A DNA stretch of 64,000 nucleotides from Lachnospiraceae bacterium (lineage in GTDB: Bacteria; Bacillota; Clostridia; Lachnospirales; Lachnospiraceae): the NCBI GenBank assembly GCA_022792835.1, contig JAAWBT010000032.1, positions 1 to 64,000 on the forward strand. Reading direction: 5' to 3'. Made by a program: the position numbers and the translations under genes. The notes beneath the pieces are model-generated. The model saw only the letters and a program-made list of their open reading frames with translations, searched no databases and was not told the origin of the DNA. Below, piece after piece: positions 16,571 through 25,494 of the stretch (its first letter is position 1; each line of letters opens with the position of its first letter).

Positions 16571-17458
16571 ATGAAAAAGCTTTTATTTCCTTTTGTCATC
16601 CTGCTTTTGTTCCTCTTTTGTATCCTCCAGCCGCAAAAAGCCGTATCCGGCGCTGCCGCGGGACTCTCCCTGTGGTACTGCACAGTTCTTCCCACCCTGC
16701 TTCCCTGCATGGTACTTTCCGGATACCTGATTTCCAGCAGTCTGATCTGCCATCTGCCTCCAGCGCCCCTCGCCTTTGTGGCCGGCTGGTTCTGCGGCTA
16801 CCCCATGGGCGCCAAAACCATCGCCGATCTCTGGAAAAACGGAAGAATCTCGGAGAAGAAAGGGAAACGGCTTCTGCGGCTTTGCTGTATGCCAAGTCCT
16901 ATGTTCCTGACCGGTTTTCTCTGCATGGGCATGCTCAGGCTTTCTCTCCTGGACAGTCTGCCTCTGCTGGCAGCCCTTTATGTGCCCCCTGTTCTCTGCT
17001 TTTTCCTGAACAGGCCGGACGCCAGACATACATCCTCCTCACTGCCTAAGGCCAGTACCACACCTTCGGAGACAGGTTTTCTGCAGACCTTCCTGAATTT
17101 TGAAAAAGCCATGATGGAAGGCTTCCTCATTATGGTAAAAATAGGAGGATACCTGATGTTCTTCACCATGCTGTCCTATTTTTTCCGCTCCTTAATCCAG
17201 AATCCTTTCCTCTCCTCCCTGATCCCCGGGTTCCTGGAAATGACCTCTGGCGCCGCTTTTACGGTCCAATCGGGACTTTCCGCCCCCATGACGGCCGCCC
17301 TGTGTTTTTCCTTTGCCTCCTTTGGCGGTCTTTCCGGCCTCGCCCAGACCGTAAGCGTCCTGAAATCCACACCGTTTTCCGGAAAGAGTTATTTCCTCTG
17401 GAAACTCTTTCAGGCAGTCCTCACATTCACCGCCATCTTACTCCTTTATCCCAGGTAA
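16571..17458 (+). CDS. ylbJ: YlbJ-like sporulation integral membrane protein
   Basis: A 295-residue polytopic protein with a cleavable-looking first helix and several more helices. The segment AGWFCGYPMGAKTIADLWKN is the signature of the YlbJ/nucleoside-recognition-domain group. YlbJ is required for normal spore formation in Bacillus; its molecular role is not settled. It is shorter than Bacillus YlbJ (about 400 residues). In many Firmicutes rsmD-coaD-ylbJ is a conserved string. Here the same neighbours are present but this gene is inverted and converges on the coiled-coil gene that follows coaD. Confidence 0.78.
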   Translation: MKKLLFPFVILLLFLFCILQPQKAVSGAAAGLSLWYCTVLPTLLPCMVLSGYLISSSLICHLPPAPLAFVAGWFCGYPMGAKTIADLWKNGRISEKKGKRLLRLCCMPSPMFLTGFLCMGMLRLSLLDSLPLLAALYVPPVLCFFLNRPDARHTSSSLPKASTTPSETGFLQTFLNFEKAMMEGFLIMVKIGGYLMFFTMLSYFFRSLIQNPFLSSLIPGFLEMTSGAAFTVQSGLSAPMTAALCFSFASFGGLSGLAQTVSVLKSTPFSGKSYFLWKLFQAVLTFTAILLLYPR

Positions 17459-17494
17459 CCCCGGCGGGCTTTTTGCACCTGATTCCTGTATGCA

Positions 17495-17535
17495 GCAAAA
17501 AAGGCAGAGATGTTCCGGCATCTCCGCCTGCTTTT
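17495..17535. terminator. Terminator between YlbJ-like and coiled-coil genes
   Basis: GGCAGAGATG and CATCTCCGCC pair across a six-base loop with one mismatch, flanked by GCAAAAAA on the left and TGCTTTT on the right. It can end transcription from both sides. Confidence 0.75.
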
Positions 17536-17568
17536 ATCCTAAAGTGTCAAATTTCCTAAAACAAATTT

Positions 17569-18432
17569 TTAGCCCAACATGTCCGCATTCAGACCTTCAC
17601 TCTTCTTCTCCTGTCTTTTTTCCGGTTCTGCCGCCGTCGCCTGTACCGGTACTGGTTCTCCCTCCGGCACCTGAAGCTCATTTCTATTCCCGCTCACAGT
17701 CCCATAAGCGGAACGGAGAGCTTCCAGCAGTCCTGTATATTTCCCTTCTGTCTGTTCCAGCATATAGCCGATAATGGATTGAAGCCTTTTTAACATATCA
17801 TCTGCATAGCGAATGGCTCCCTCTTTGATATGGTCCGAAGCGTCTGCTGCTTCATTGACCAGCCTCTGTGCTTCGGCATTGGCCTGCTCCACCAGCTCCC
17901 TTGCCTGAGTACCTGCCTGCTCTGCCAGCTGTTGGGCCTGAGCGTTTGTCTGCTCCATCAGCTCACTGGCCTGGGTATTTGTCTGCTCCATCAGTTCGTT
18001 GGCCTGAGCATTTGTCTGTTCCATCAATTCATTGGCCTGAGCGTTTGTCTGCTCCATCAGCTCATTTGCCTGCTGATAAGCCTGCTGCACGATCTCATGT
18101 TCATTGAGCATCTCCGCGGAAAGCTTTTTTGCATCCGACACTGTCTGCTCCGCCTTCTCTTTTGCATCTGACAGGATCTTTTCGGCCTCTGCCCTTGCTC
18201 TTCCTAAAATTCCGTCGGCTTCTGTCTGAGCGGAGCTTAAAATGGCCTCTTTGTTGCTGATGATCTTCTGGTATCTCTTGATCTCATCGGGAGTCCGAAG
18301 GCGAAGCTCCACCAAGAGTTCCTCCATCTCGTCCTTGTCCACAATGATTTTCTTATTATTGGTAAAGGCCTGAGGCTTGCAGCCATCTATGTACCCTTCG
18401 ATTTCACTTATCAACTGTTCAATCCTGCTCAT
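17569..18432 (-). CDS. Coiled-coil protein with 11-residue repeats, next to coaD
   Basis: A 287-residue soluble protein with an N-terminal globular part ([20 protein letters not shown]) and a long Ala/Glu/Lys helix ([20 protein letters not shown]). Five to six copies of an 11-residue unit follow ([11 protein letters not shown] and variants), then a short C-terminal helix and a Pro/Glu-rich tail. Such proteins are often named H+-ATPase subunit H-like on coiled-coil composition alone. No ATPase motif is present. The start at 18432 has GGAGG eight bases upstream and overlaps the end of coaD by 14 bp. It resembles DivIVA-like or polar scaffold proteins only in general architecture; function unknown. 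Confidence 0.75.
   Translation of the reverse strand: MSRIEQLISEIEGYIDGCKPQAFTNNKKIIVDKDEMEELLVELRLRTPDEIKRYQKIISNKEAILSSAQTEADGILGRARAEAEKILSDAKEKAEQTVSDAKKLSAEMLNEHEIVQQAYQQANELMEQTNAQANELMEQTNAQANELMEQTNTQASELMEQTNAQAQQLAEQAGTQARELVEQANAEAQRLVNEAADASDHIKEGAIRYADDMLKRLQSIIGYMLEQTEGKYTGLLEALRSAYGTVSGNRNELQVPEGEPVPVQATAAEPEKRQEKKSEGLNADMLG
17900..18080 (-). repeat. Tandem 33-bp repeats encoding 11-residue units
   Basis: Five near-identical 33-bp units (AACGAACTGATGGAGCAGAC type on the coding strand) plus flanking degenerate ones encode the [11 protein letters not shown] repeats. The 11-residue period fits a right-handed or hendecad coiled coil. Confidence 0.8.
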
Positions 18433-18934
18433 TTTCAGGTCCTCCAAAAGAGTTTTCTCCTACAAATTTCTCAAGCACCCGTTCCACAATGGCTTCCGGA
18501 ACAAAGGCTGAAATATCTCCGCCGTAATGAGCCACCTCGCGGACAATGCTGGAGCTTAAATAGGCATATTCCAGATCTGTTGTCAAAAATATGGTGTCCA
18601 GATCCGGACACATGATTCGATTGGTCTGAGACATCTGCAGTTCATATTCGAAATCCGTGATCGCCCGAAGTCCCCGGACCACCACAGCCGCATGGCATCG
18701 CACGGCAAAATCCACCAACAGGCCGTCAAAGGACTCAATCCGCACGTTGGAGAGGTGCGAAGTCACTTCCTTTAACATATTAACACGTTCCTTCACAGAA
18801 AACAACGGATTTTTTGAGTTGTTATTCAACACTCCCACCACCAGCTCGTCCACGATTCTGGCAGAGCGCTCAATGATATCCAGATGTCCGAGGGTCACAG
18901 GATCAAAGCTCCCTGGATAAACAGCGGTTCTCAT
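18419..18934 (-). CDS. coaD: Phosphopantetheine adenylyltransferase
   Basis: CoaD transfers AMP from ATP to 4'-phosphopantetheine in coenzyme A synthesis. The 171-residue protein has the nucleotidyltransferase motif [14 protein letters not shown] (TxGH), the conserved [15 protein letters not shown] region and the second ATP motif YLSSSIVRE. It follows rsmD by 14 bp, the usual Firmicutes order. Confidence 0.95.
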   Translation of the reverse strand: MRTAVYPGSFDPVTLGHLDIIERSARIVDELVVGVLNNNSKNPLFSVKERVNMLKEVTSHLSNVRIESFDGLLVDFAVRCHAAVVVRGLRAITDFEYELQMSQTNRIMCPDLDTIFLTTDLEYAYLSSSIVREVAHYGGDISAFVPEAIVERVLEKFVGENSFGGPENEQD

Positions 18935-18948
18935 ACTGCGGCTCCTCT

Positions 18949-19512
18949 CTACAGTTCCTTCATAGCAATAAATACATGCTTATTCGTCTTATATCGTTTC
19001 TCACGGGTGACGGCAAAGATCGTACCCTCCAGCCAGGAAAAATCCGTATCAAGGGCGGCCTCCACCACAATGGTCGTCATCTCATCCACCAGTCTGGAAT
19101 GGATCAATCGGAGAATGATTTCCTTTTCCATCCCCTGTCTGTAAGGGGGATCCATAAAAATCAAATCAAACACTTCTCCGCCTGCATCTTCCAGTCTGCC
19201 GATGGCTGTCAGCGCATCACATTCCAAGAGCTCTGCTCCCTTCTCCAGACGGGTAAAAATCAGGTTCTCCCAGATACATTCCGCTGCCTTCTTATTTTTC
19301 TCCACAAAGACACATTCCCTGGCGCCGCGGCTCAAAGCCTCGATTCCAATCGCCCCGCTCCCGGCGAAAAGATCCAAAAAACGGCTTCCGCCCACATCTG
19401 CCTGAAGCATGTTGAAAAGAGTTTCTTTTATTCTGTCCGTCGTCGGCCTGGTTTTTGGCCCCTCCAAAGTTTTTAGCGGCAGCCTCCTGGCTGTCCCTGC
19501 AATCACTCTCAT
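18949..19512 (-). CDS. rsmD: 16S rRNA (guanine(966)-N2)-methyltransferase
   Basis: RsmD methylates G966 of 16S rRNA. The protein shows [15 protein letters not shown] at the start, [15 protein letters not shown], the SAM-binding [20 protein letters not shown] and the catalytic MDPPY motif. I chose the ATG at 19512 because family members begin MRVI and GAGGAAGCAGGAT lies before it. An in-frame ATG at 19536 would add eight basic residues. A consensus promoter lies 68 bp upstream, so rsmD-coaD-coiled coil form one operon. Confidence 0.93.
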   Translation of the reverse strand: MRVIAGTARRLPLKTLEGPKTRPTTDRIKETLFNMLQADVGGSRFLDLFAGSGAIGIEALSRGARECVFVEKNKKAAECIWENLIFTRLEKGAELLECDALTAIGRLEDAGGEVFDLIFMDPPYRQGMEKEIILRLIHSRLVDEMTTIVVEAALDTDFSWLEGTIFAVTREKRYKTNKHVFIAMKEL

Positions 19513-19579
19513 ATCCTGCTTCCTCTTTTTGGTCATGGTATTTTCCCGCCGTCAAAAAACAGCAGGAAGTCTACGGTTT

Positions 19580-19608
19580 ATTATAGTATGGATTGGTTTT
19601 TCAATCAA
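19580..19608 (-). promoter_or_regulatory. Sigma-A promoter of rsmD-coaD operon
   Basis: TTGATT (19608-19603) and TATAAT (19585-19580) are exactly 17 bp apart on the minus strand. A copy of the dispersed A-rich repeat ends a few bases upstream of the -35. Confidence 0.85.
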
Positions 19609-19611
19609 GGT

Positions 19612-19656
19612 TTTTCTTGAGTTTCCGTATTTTTATTGTTACAGGAATCAGGGAAG
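19612..19656. repeat. Dispersed repeat end
   Basis: This copy runs CTTGAGTTTCCGTATTTTTA then TTGTTACAGGAATCAGG and GAAGAAA. It matches the copy at 35837 at nearly every position for 40 bp and the 57410 copy at about 70 percent. Confidence 0.75.
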
Positions 19657-19664
19657 AAAGGCCC

Positions 19665-20540
19665 TCAAACATCCGGCTCCTTCTTCGCCCTCCGGCCATT
19701 ATAGAGGAACATGGCGATGGAGGCGGCAATGATAACGGCATAACCGAGGAAACTCCATCCGTCCGGAATCTGGTTTAAAAACAGGATACCCAGCGAGGTG
19801 GAGAAAATAATCTGGGAGTAATCATAGATGGAGATTTCCCTGGCTGGCGCAAACCGGTAGGCTGCTGTTACGGCAAACTGGCCCACCGAGGCAAAACCCC
19901 CGGCTAGCAGGAGATACCCAAGCTGCCAGCCCTCCATGGGCACGTAATGGGGAATGACCCAGGGAAGCACCACCACACAGGAAAATGCAGAAAAAAAGAA
20001 TACAATAAACGGACCAGGAATCCCGCGCTTGTGCAGATAACGGACAATACTGTAGGCCGTCCCCGCGCCGGCTCCGCCAAATACCGCCACCAAAGCCGGC
20101 CCCAAAGGCATGCCAGTCATCCCCGGCTTGATCACAAACAAGGTCCCCACAAAGGCCGTGAGGATACATAGAATCTGAGGAAGCCTGAGCGCCTCCTTCA
20201 GCAAAAATACCGACACGATCACCGTGAAAAACGGCGCCAGCTTATTGAGTATATTCGCGTCTGCCACCATCATCCGGTCAAGGGCGTAAAAATTTCCCAG
20301 AAGGCCGATGGTCCCGGCCACAGACCGAAGAACCAGCCAGGACACATCACCTTTTTTTAACTTCACCTTCGTGTGGGAGGCCGCCAGATAAATACCGGCA
20401 GCCGCCAACGCCACCAGATTCCGGAACACGCTCTTCTGAAACGAAGGCACGTCTCCTGCCAGTCGGACCAAAATCCCCATGGCCGCCCAGGAAAAGGACG
20501 ACAACATGATACATAAAATCCCCTTCATCTTGTTTGACAT
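19665..20540 (-). CDS. DMT superfamily (EamA) transporter
   Basis: The 291-residue protein has ten predicted membrane helices in two EamA repeats (FSWAAMGILVRLAGDVPSFQ, then SVGQFAVTAAYRFAPAREIS), the layout of drug/metabolite exporters. The substrate is unknown. The start at 20540 has GAGGGGG upstream; a longer frame from 20618 lacks one. A strong promoter lies about 105 bp upstream, leaving a leader in which I see no known riboswitch. It is separate from rsmD downstream, which has its own promoter. Confidence 0.85.
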   Translation of the reverse strand: MSNKMKGILCIMLSSFSWAAMGILVRLAGDVPSFQKSVFRNLVALAAAGIYLAASHTKVKLKKGDVSWLVLRSVAGTIGLLGNFYALDRMMVADANILNKLAPFFTVIVSVFLLKEALRLPQILCILTAFVGTLFVIKPGMTGMPLGPALVAVFGGAGAGTAYSIVRYLHKRGIPGPFIVFFFSAFSCVVVLPWVIPHYVPMEGWQLGYLLLAGGFASVGQFAVTAAYRFAPAREISIYDYSQIIFSTSLGILFLNQIPDGWSFLGYAVIIAASIAMFLYNGRRAKKEPDV

Positions 20541-20643
20541 GACACGTACCCCCTCTTTTATCCAACACAAAAAGAAACCATGAGGAAGGTTCTTCGGCAT
20601 AAAGCTCCGAGAGAACATCCCATACGGCTTCCTCCTGCACCAT

Positions 20644-20672
20644 ATTATAAAACATACGTCCGGGTTTTACAA
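20644..20672 (-). promoter_or_regulatory. Promoter of the EamA transporter gene
   Basis: TTGTAA (20672-20667) and TATAAT (20649-20644) are 17 bp apart on the minus strand. The region between this promoter and the LytTR gene end at 20755 shows no clear terminator. Confidence 0.75.
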
Positions 20673-20754
20673 TACCAACCAAAAGAAGTTGATTTTGTAT
20701 TTCCCCTGTCAGTCTCCTTGTCTGGTTTGAATAAACCTTTCCGTCACTCCCCCT

Positions 20755-21516
20755 TCAGAGCCTCACATCAGAATAATATTTCTGCAGAAGCTCCACCACC
20801 TCCCGGTGCTTTTCCCGGCTTAAGATGATCTCGCCCTCAAAACCGGAGAGGGCCAGGGTATAGCTTTTCTTTCCACTGTCAATGTGGAGTCCTGTCACTT
20901 TTTCCAGATTCACGATAAAAGACTGGTAACAGCGGTAAAAATGACTGCCGCCCAGGATCCGGTCCAACTCGTCCATGGTATAGTTGGAAATCTGGATGGA
21001 CTGTCCCTTCACACAGACCATGTTGGTCTTTCTGGCGCTCCGCTCGATAAAGAGAATGTCCGAAAAGCGGATGATATGATAGCCCTCTTTCGTCTTCACC
21101 ATCAGGCTCCTGCCCTTCGCATCCTTCTTGTACTGCTGCAGACCGTAAGTGTATGTAAGCCGCCCGATCACCTGTTGGAAGTCCATCGGGTCCGCCGGAA
21201 TCTTAAAAAAAGCGGCGGCCCCCAGCCGGAAGGCCAAAAATGCACAACTCTCCCTTTCATCATAGAGGACTGCCTGGGTATCCGGCCGGTTCATGTGAAT
21301 ATAAGAAGCCAGAAACGAGCCGTCGCCGCTACGGCTGGCATCACCGATGTCCATGCGGATAAAGACCACATCCACCTCATGGGCCATGATGTAATCACAG
21401 GCCAGGTTCACATCGTCAAAGGTCTCTGCCACCTCAAAATTCCGGTAAAAATCCAGCAGTCCATAAAGCTCCGTCCGAAATTCCGGATCCGTCTCCACAA
21501 GCACTGTCCTGATCAT
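20755..21516 (-). CDS. LytTR response regulator with atypical receiver
   Basis: A 253-residue regulator with an N-terminal CheY-like domain (1-120) and a C-terminal LytTR DNA-binding domain (about 145-245; SLMVKTKEGYHIIRFSDILF, HFYRCYQSFIVNLEKV). The strand that normally ends with the phosphorylated Asp reads DVVFIRMDIG, placing Arg54 where the Asp should be. The acidic pair of strand 1 is ETD instead of DD, and the Lys-Pro site reads FKIP. It may not be phosphorylated. No histidine kinase is adjacent. The ATG at 21516 has GGGGAGGAAGAGG upstream. It is the last gene of a seven-gene operon and may regulate it. Confidence 0.85.
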   Translation of the reverse strand: MIRTVLVETDPEFRTELYGLLDFYRNFEVAETFDDVNLACDYIMAHEVDVVFIRMDIGDASRSGDGSFLASYIHMNRPDTQAVLYDERESCAFLAFRLGAAAFFKIPADPMDFQQVIGRLTYTYGLQQYKKDAKGRSLMVKTKEGYHIIRFSDILFIERSARKTNMVCVKGQSIQISNYTMDELDRILGGSHFYRCYQSFIVNLEKVTGLHIDSGKKSYTLALSGFEGEIILSREKHREVVELLQKYYSDVRL

Positions 21517-21536
21517 TCCTCTTCCTCCCCTGCCGT

Positions 21537-22016
21537 CTACTCCTCTGCACAATAGGCATAAAACACTTCCAATAGCCTGTCAACATCCCCCGCATAATTG
21601 GCGTGGTAAACGACACCAAAGGGACCGTGGACCGTCACGTTCATCATATTTCCCGAATCCCACAGGTCGATGACCCCGTCCGTCACCGCCTCTTCATAAG
21701 CCTTGTATTCTGCCGTCCCCTTTTCCAGATTTTTGACATCCCACCAGTAAAACTCCACATTGTCATACAGACGGGCATCCGTGGCAACCCCCGCGGAAAG
21801 CAACCCATAGTCCTCGGACGAAATTACCCCCTCAGAAATGAGATACTTTGAAAGGTCATCCAGTGTCTTCTCCCAGATGGGATTATCCTCTGTGATCCCT
21901 TCCTGGGAAAGAAGCGATACCGGTTCCACAAAATCAGGGCTTAGGGCCACCAACAAAAGCATTCCTCCAAAGGACAGCACAAGGACGAAAACAAAAACAA
22001 CCGGCCATTTTTTCAT
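21537..22016 (-). CDS. Small exported/membrane-anchored protein, paralogue of the lipoprotein at 25495
   Basis: A 159-residue protein with one N-terminal hydrophobic helix (VVFVFVLVLSFGGMLLLVAL) and an outside domain. It shares an order of motifs with the lipoprotein encoded at 25495-25977: YLISEGVI versus YLKAGGVI, then FYWWDVKN versus LFWWDLEN followed by EY or TYxxY, and a similar C-terminus ending in Glu-Glu. I do not recognise a named family. Its start overlaps the broken ABC gene stop as ATGA. Being paired with a paralogue around two ABC exporter halves suggests an accessory or sensory role; the function is unknown. Confidence 0.7.
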   Translation of the reverse strand: MKKWPVVFVFVLVLSFGGMLLLVALSPDFVEPVSLLSQEGITEDNPIWEKTLDDLSKYLISEGVISSEDYGLLSAGVATDARLYDNVEFYWWDVKNLEKGTAEYKAYEEAVTDGVIDLWDSGNMMNVTVHGPFGVVYHANYAGDVDRLLEVFYAYCAEE

Positions 22017-23724
22017 ACTGGCACCTCCCCGTCTCTTAAGGCCGTGAGGGCAAGATAATCCGAATTTTCTTTCAGCTCCTTTGGAGTCCCCGCCGCCGCC
22101 ATCCGCCCGTCCTTCATGACAATCACATAATCTGCATTGACAATTTCTTCTCTATTATGGGAAATAAACACCACTGTGTCAAGAGCCTCCGCATTCCTGA
22201 CACACGCTCCGATCCGGCCGACCGATGGTCCAGGCTGGCTGTGGCCTCGTCCAAAAGCAGATAAGGCGGTGCAAGGATCATGGCCCTGGCCAGTGCGATC
22301 CGCTGTCTCTGGCCGCCGGACAGATTCATTCCCCCCTCCCCCACCTGGGTGTCATACCCCTCCTTCTGTTCCATGATGAACTCATGGGCGTCCGCAAGCT
22401 TCGCCGCATTTATGATCTGTTCCTCTGGCACTTCTCCCAAACATCCGTAGGCAATGTTTTCCCGGATGGTCCCGGAAAGAAGCGGTGTGTTCTGAAGCAC
22501 ATAGGCAAACTGTCTCCGAAGCTCAGAGAGCTTCAACTTTGCCGTGTCCGTCCCATTTATGAGGATCCGCCCCTCGTCCGGTCGGTAAAAGCCCTGGAGA
22601 AGCTTAAAGACCGTGGACTTCCCACTTCCATTTTTGCCGATCAGAACCGTCCTCTTTCCATGAGGGATGGTAAAACTGGCATCTTTAAGAACCGGGCGGC
22701 CCCCGTCAAAGCTGAAACTCACATGATCAAACACAAGGTCTTCGCAGGCCGCCCCCATGTCTCCTGCTTCCCGGTTCTCTTCCTCCAAAGAAAGCAGACT
22801 ATTTGCATGGCGCAGGGCGCCCTGGGTGCCTTTCACCCGCTGGTACTGGGGCAAAAGCTCCGCCTGATACTGGTTGACCTTCCCCATGTAGGTAGAGGCT
22901 GTGTTGATGCCAGTCTGTTCCATCCTCCCCCCCAGAATCAGTCTAGAGCCGCCCACGGCAATGATCACCGTGACTACGTTGGTATAGAGAGAATTGAGGA
23001 GCACCTGGACTTGTCCCAAGGCCTCATAGATCAGTTCCGAATGATACCTCTTTTCAATGACCGCGCAGCCGGCTTTCACCTCTTCTTCTTCCATGGCCTG
23101 CGTCTTTATATATTTCGCACAGGACAGATGCTCCGAAAACCATGCCGTCATCTGGCCCAATGCCTCAAACTGCTTCCTCATCCCGTAATATTCCGTCCGT
23201 CCCACCAAAAAGAACATAAGGACTGCCAGAGGTGTTGCCAGCAAAATTTAACCTGTGAGGCCGGCATGAAAAGAAAACAGCCTGATGAGCGCCCGCATAA
23301 AAGCATAGAGAGAGGCCGCCATATTGAAGATCAAAAGCAGGCAATTGCTGGCCTCCGCCACCTCATTGGTGACAGAAGAAATCAGGGAGGAAGGGCCCTC
23401 CCGGTCCACGTCTTTCTGCCAGAGCCTTAAAATCTTGCTCCACAGCATAGACTGGCCTCTGAACGTCACCCGCCCGCTGGCATACTCACTTAAAATGTTC
23501 CGCAAGGCTCCCAACAGGGCTGTGCCGACACTGATGAGCGCATATCCGAGGATGACTGAATTATAAAGCTCTCCCTTATTGACCTGAATGGTAAAAGCTG
23601 ACGCCTGGAGAGCCATCTCTGCGGCGAGCATCCCCAGGATGGCCGCACTGATATAGAACAGCCAGGGAATCCGGATCCGGGCATAAAATCCAAAAAATGG
23701 TTTCCAGACTTTATTCTTCTTCAT
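22013..23724 (-). pseudogene. ABC exporter half (permease + ATPase), broken by a stop and a frameshift
   Basis: The translation starts MKKNKVWKPFFGFYARIRIP with an ABC exporter membrane domain. A TAA at 23250-23248 interrupts the frame between HAGLTG and ILLATPLAV. The ATPase domain is otherwise complete: IGKNGSGKSTVFKLL Walker A, LSGGQRQRIALARAM signature, YLLLDEATASLD Walker B. Just after it one base is missing near 22217; in the next frame the protein goes on ACVRNAEALDTVVFISHNRE to a TGA at 22015-22013. Repairing both gives about 570 residues, the usual size. Its start overlaps the intact ABC gene by 14 bp, so the two were a heterodimer. Sequencing error is possible but two lesions favour a true pseudogene. 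Confidence 0.85.
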
Positions 23725-25450
23725 ACACCGCCTCCTTCAAAAGCTCCTTCACGTAAGGATGGCTCCCCACAAGCTCCACAGGGCTTCCCTCCGCTGCAAC
23801 TCTTCCTTTGTCCAGCACAACGATATGTTCCGCCCGAAGCACCGACTGTCTGTCGTGTGCCACGTAAACCGTCGTCTTCCCCCTCATCAGACTGCCGATG
23901 GAATCCCAGACATCTTTCCTGGCCACCGTATCCATGGCCGCCGTCCCCTCGTCCATTAGGAGATAACCGGAGGGATGCAACATCCCCCTGGCTACCGCAA
24001 GCTTCTGCCGCTGTCCGCCGGAAAGCTTCCCGCCTGCCTCCCCCACAGGGGTGTCAAGGCCCGCCGGAAGACTTTCCACAAACTCCCAGAGCCCGGCCAG
24101 CCTGCAGACCTCCTGAAGCCGTTCGTCCGAAACCGCCTCTTCCATCCCGAACACCAGATTGTCCCGGATGGAGCCAGAACACATGGGCGCCTCCTGAGTA
24201 ATATAGGTGAGCGCCGACCGATAGGCTTTTCTGGAAAAATGGCCAATCTCCTGGTTTCCGATGGTGATTTGGCCCTCCTCCGGCTCATAGAGACGGTCCA
24301 ATAGATTAAGAAGAGTCGTCTTTCCGCTCCCGGAAGGCCCGATCACAGCCGTCGCTTTCCCGGATGGAATCGTCAGGTTCAGATGGTCAAACAAAGGTTC
24401 CTCCCCGAATCCGAAAACCAGGTCGTGAAACACAATGTCCCCAGATAGGCATTCCACCAAATCTCCTGTGGACAGATCCTCCTCCTTCTCATTCATGACT
24501 TTGGTGATGCGCAGGGCACTTCCCTGGGAAGCCCTAAAGGTGGTCCAGTAGCCCCCATAGGCCGTCAGACTGTTGATGATCTGGTTGGCAAAGGCAAAAT
24601 AAGCGACCCACTGGGCAAGGCTTAAGGAACCATCCGCATAAAACCTGCGGCCCACCAGTACCAGAATAATAAACTGCATCGCACCGGCAATGGCATAAGT
24701 GGGAGTCAGCAGATTCGTCACCCAGGAATTTCGGATATAGGACCCATAATAGCCCCGCATCCGGCTTCCCACCGCCGCCTCCTCCTTCTCCTCAGTGCCA
24801 AAGGATTTGATTAACATGGTTTGTCCTGTCCGCTCCGCCACGCTTCCCGTAAGCTCTGCCTGCCGCCTGTTGACTTCGTCCCGAAGGCCAAACTGAAGAC
24901 GCCCCGCCATCACGGAGATCAGGATCTGCAGAGGCAGCATAGCCAGAAGGGTAAGCATAAGTTCCCGGTCATAGGAATAGATCTGCCGGAATACTAGGAT
25001 GGTCCCGTAGCCTGTCATAAAGATCTCCACAAACACCTGCATGATCAACTGGCTCACCGCCGTCACATCCGTGGTAATACGGGACAACAATTCCTTCGGC
25101 CGGTTTTCCTCATAAAAAGCGTAGGGAAGCCGGACGATCTTTCCCCAGAGGGCCAGGCGCAGGTTCCGGTTGATTCTGGCCTTGCAGAAGCCAGAAAGCA
25201 GTCCCGAAACGCCTGCAATACCCAGGGAGGCCAGCGTAAAAATCAGAAACGGCAGCACAACGCCAGAGAAACTTACATTCCCGGCAAAAAGCTCCGCTGT
25301 ATACTCCGTCACGCCGATCCCTACATTGGCAAGGACCATGGCCGCCGCCATATAGCAGATGATCCATAGATAAGGCAGCCTGGCCTTCCAAAGCATGGAA
25401 AAGAACAGCTTCATGATCCCCTTCTGCTGCACTTCCTCTCGTCTCTCCAT
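23711..25450 (-). CDS. ABC exporter, fused permease and ATPase
   Basis: A 579-residue half-exporter with six membrane helices (1-310) and a C-terminal ATPase: IGPSGSGKTTLLNLL Walker A, Q-loop YITQEAP, LSGGQRQKLAVARGM signature, YLLMDEGTAAMD Walker B and VYVAHDR with the switch His. The residue after the Walker B Glu is Gly (DEG) and Thr-Ala replaces the usual Thr-Ser, small deviations. Substrate unknown: peptide, lipid or drug. It needs a partner half, whose gene directly downstream is broken, so it either works as a homodimer or is idle. Confidence 0.88.
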   Translation of the reverse strand: MERREEVQQKGIMKLFFSMLWKARLPYLWIICYMAAAMVLANVGIGVTEYTAELFAGNVSFSGVVLPFLIFTLASLGIAGVSGLLSGFCKARINRNLRLALWGKIVRLPYAFYEENRPKELLSRITTDVTAVSQLIMQVFVEIFMTGYGTILVFRQIYSYDRELMLTLLAMLPLQILISVMAGRLQFGLRDEVNRRQAELTGSVAERTGQTMLIKSFGTEEKEEAAVGSRMRGYYGSYIRNSWVTNLLTPTYAIAGAMQFIILVLVGRRFYADGSLSLAQWVAYFAFANQIINSLTAYGGYWTTFRASQGSALRITKVMNEKEEDLSTGDLVECLSGDIVFHDLVFGFGEEPLFDHLNLTIPSGKATAVIGPSGSGKTTLLNLLDRLYEPEEGQITIGNQEIGHFSRKAYRSALTYITQEAPMCSGSIRDNLVFGMEEAVSDERLQEVCRLAGLWEFVESLPAGLDTPVGEAGGKLSGGQRQKLAVARGMLHPSGYLLMDEGTAAMDTVARKDVWDSIGSLMRGKTTVYVAHDRQSVLRAEHIVVLDKGRVAAEGSPVELVGSHPYVKELLKEAVYEEE

Positions 25451-25494
25451 CTCTCCCCCAACCTCCTCAAATGTCCATCCGGAAACCTTCCATG

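Noticed and set aside
22225-23430. A 401-codon open frame on the plus strand opposite the broken ABC gene
   Set aside because: It is a mirror of the ABC coding sequence, which has all ABC motifs on the minus strand, and it shows no recognisable domain.
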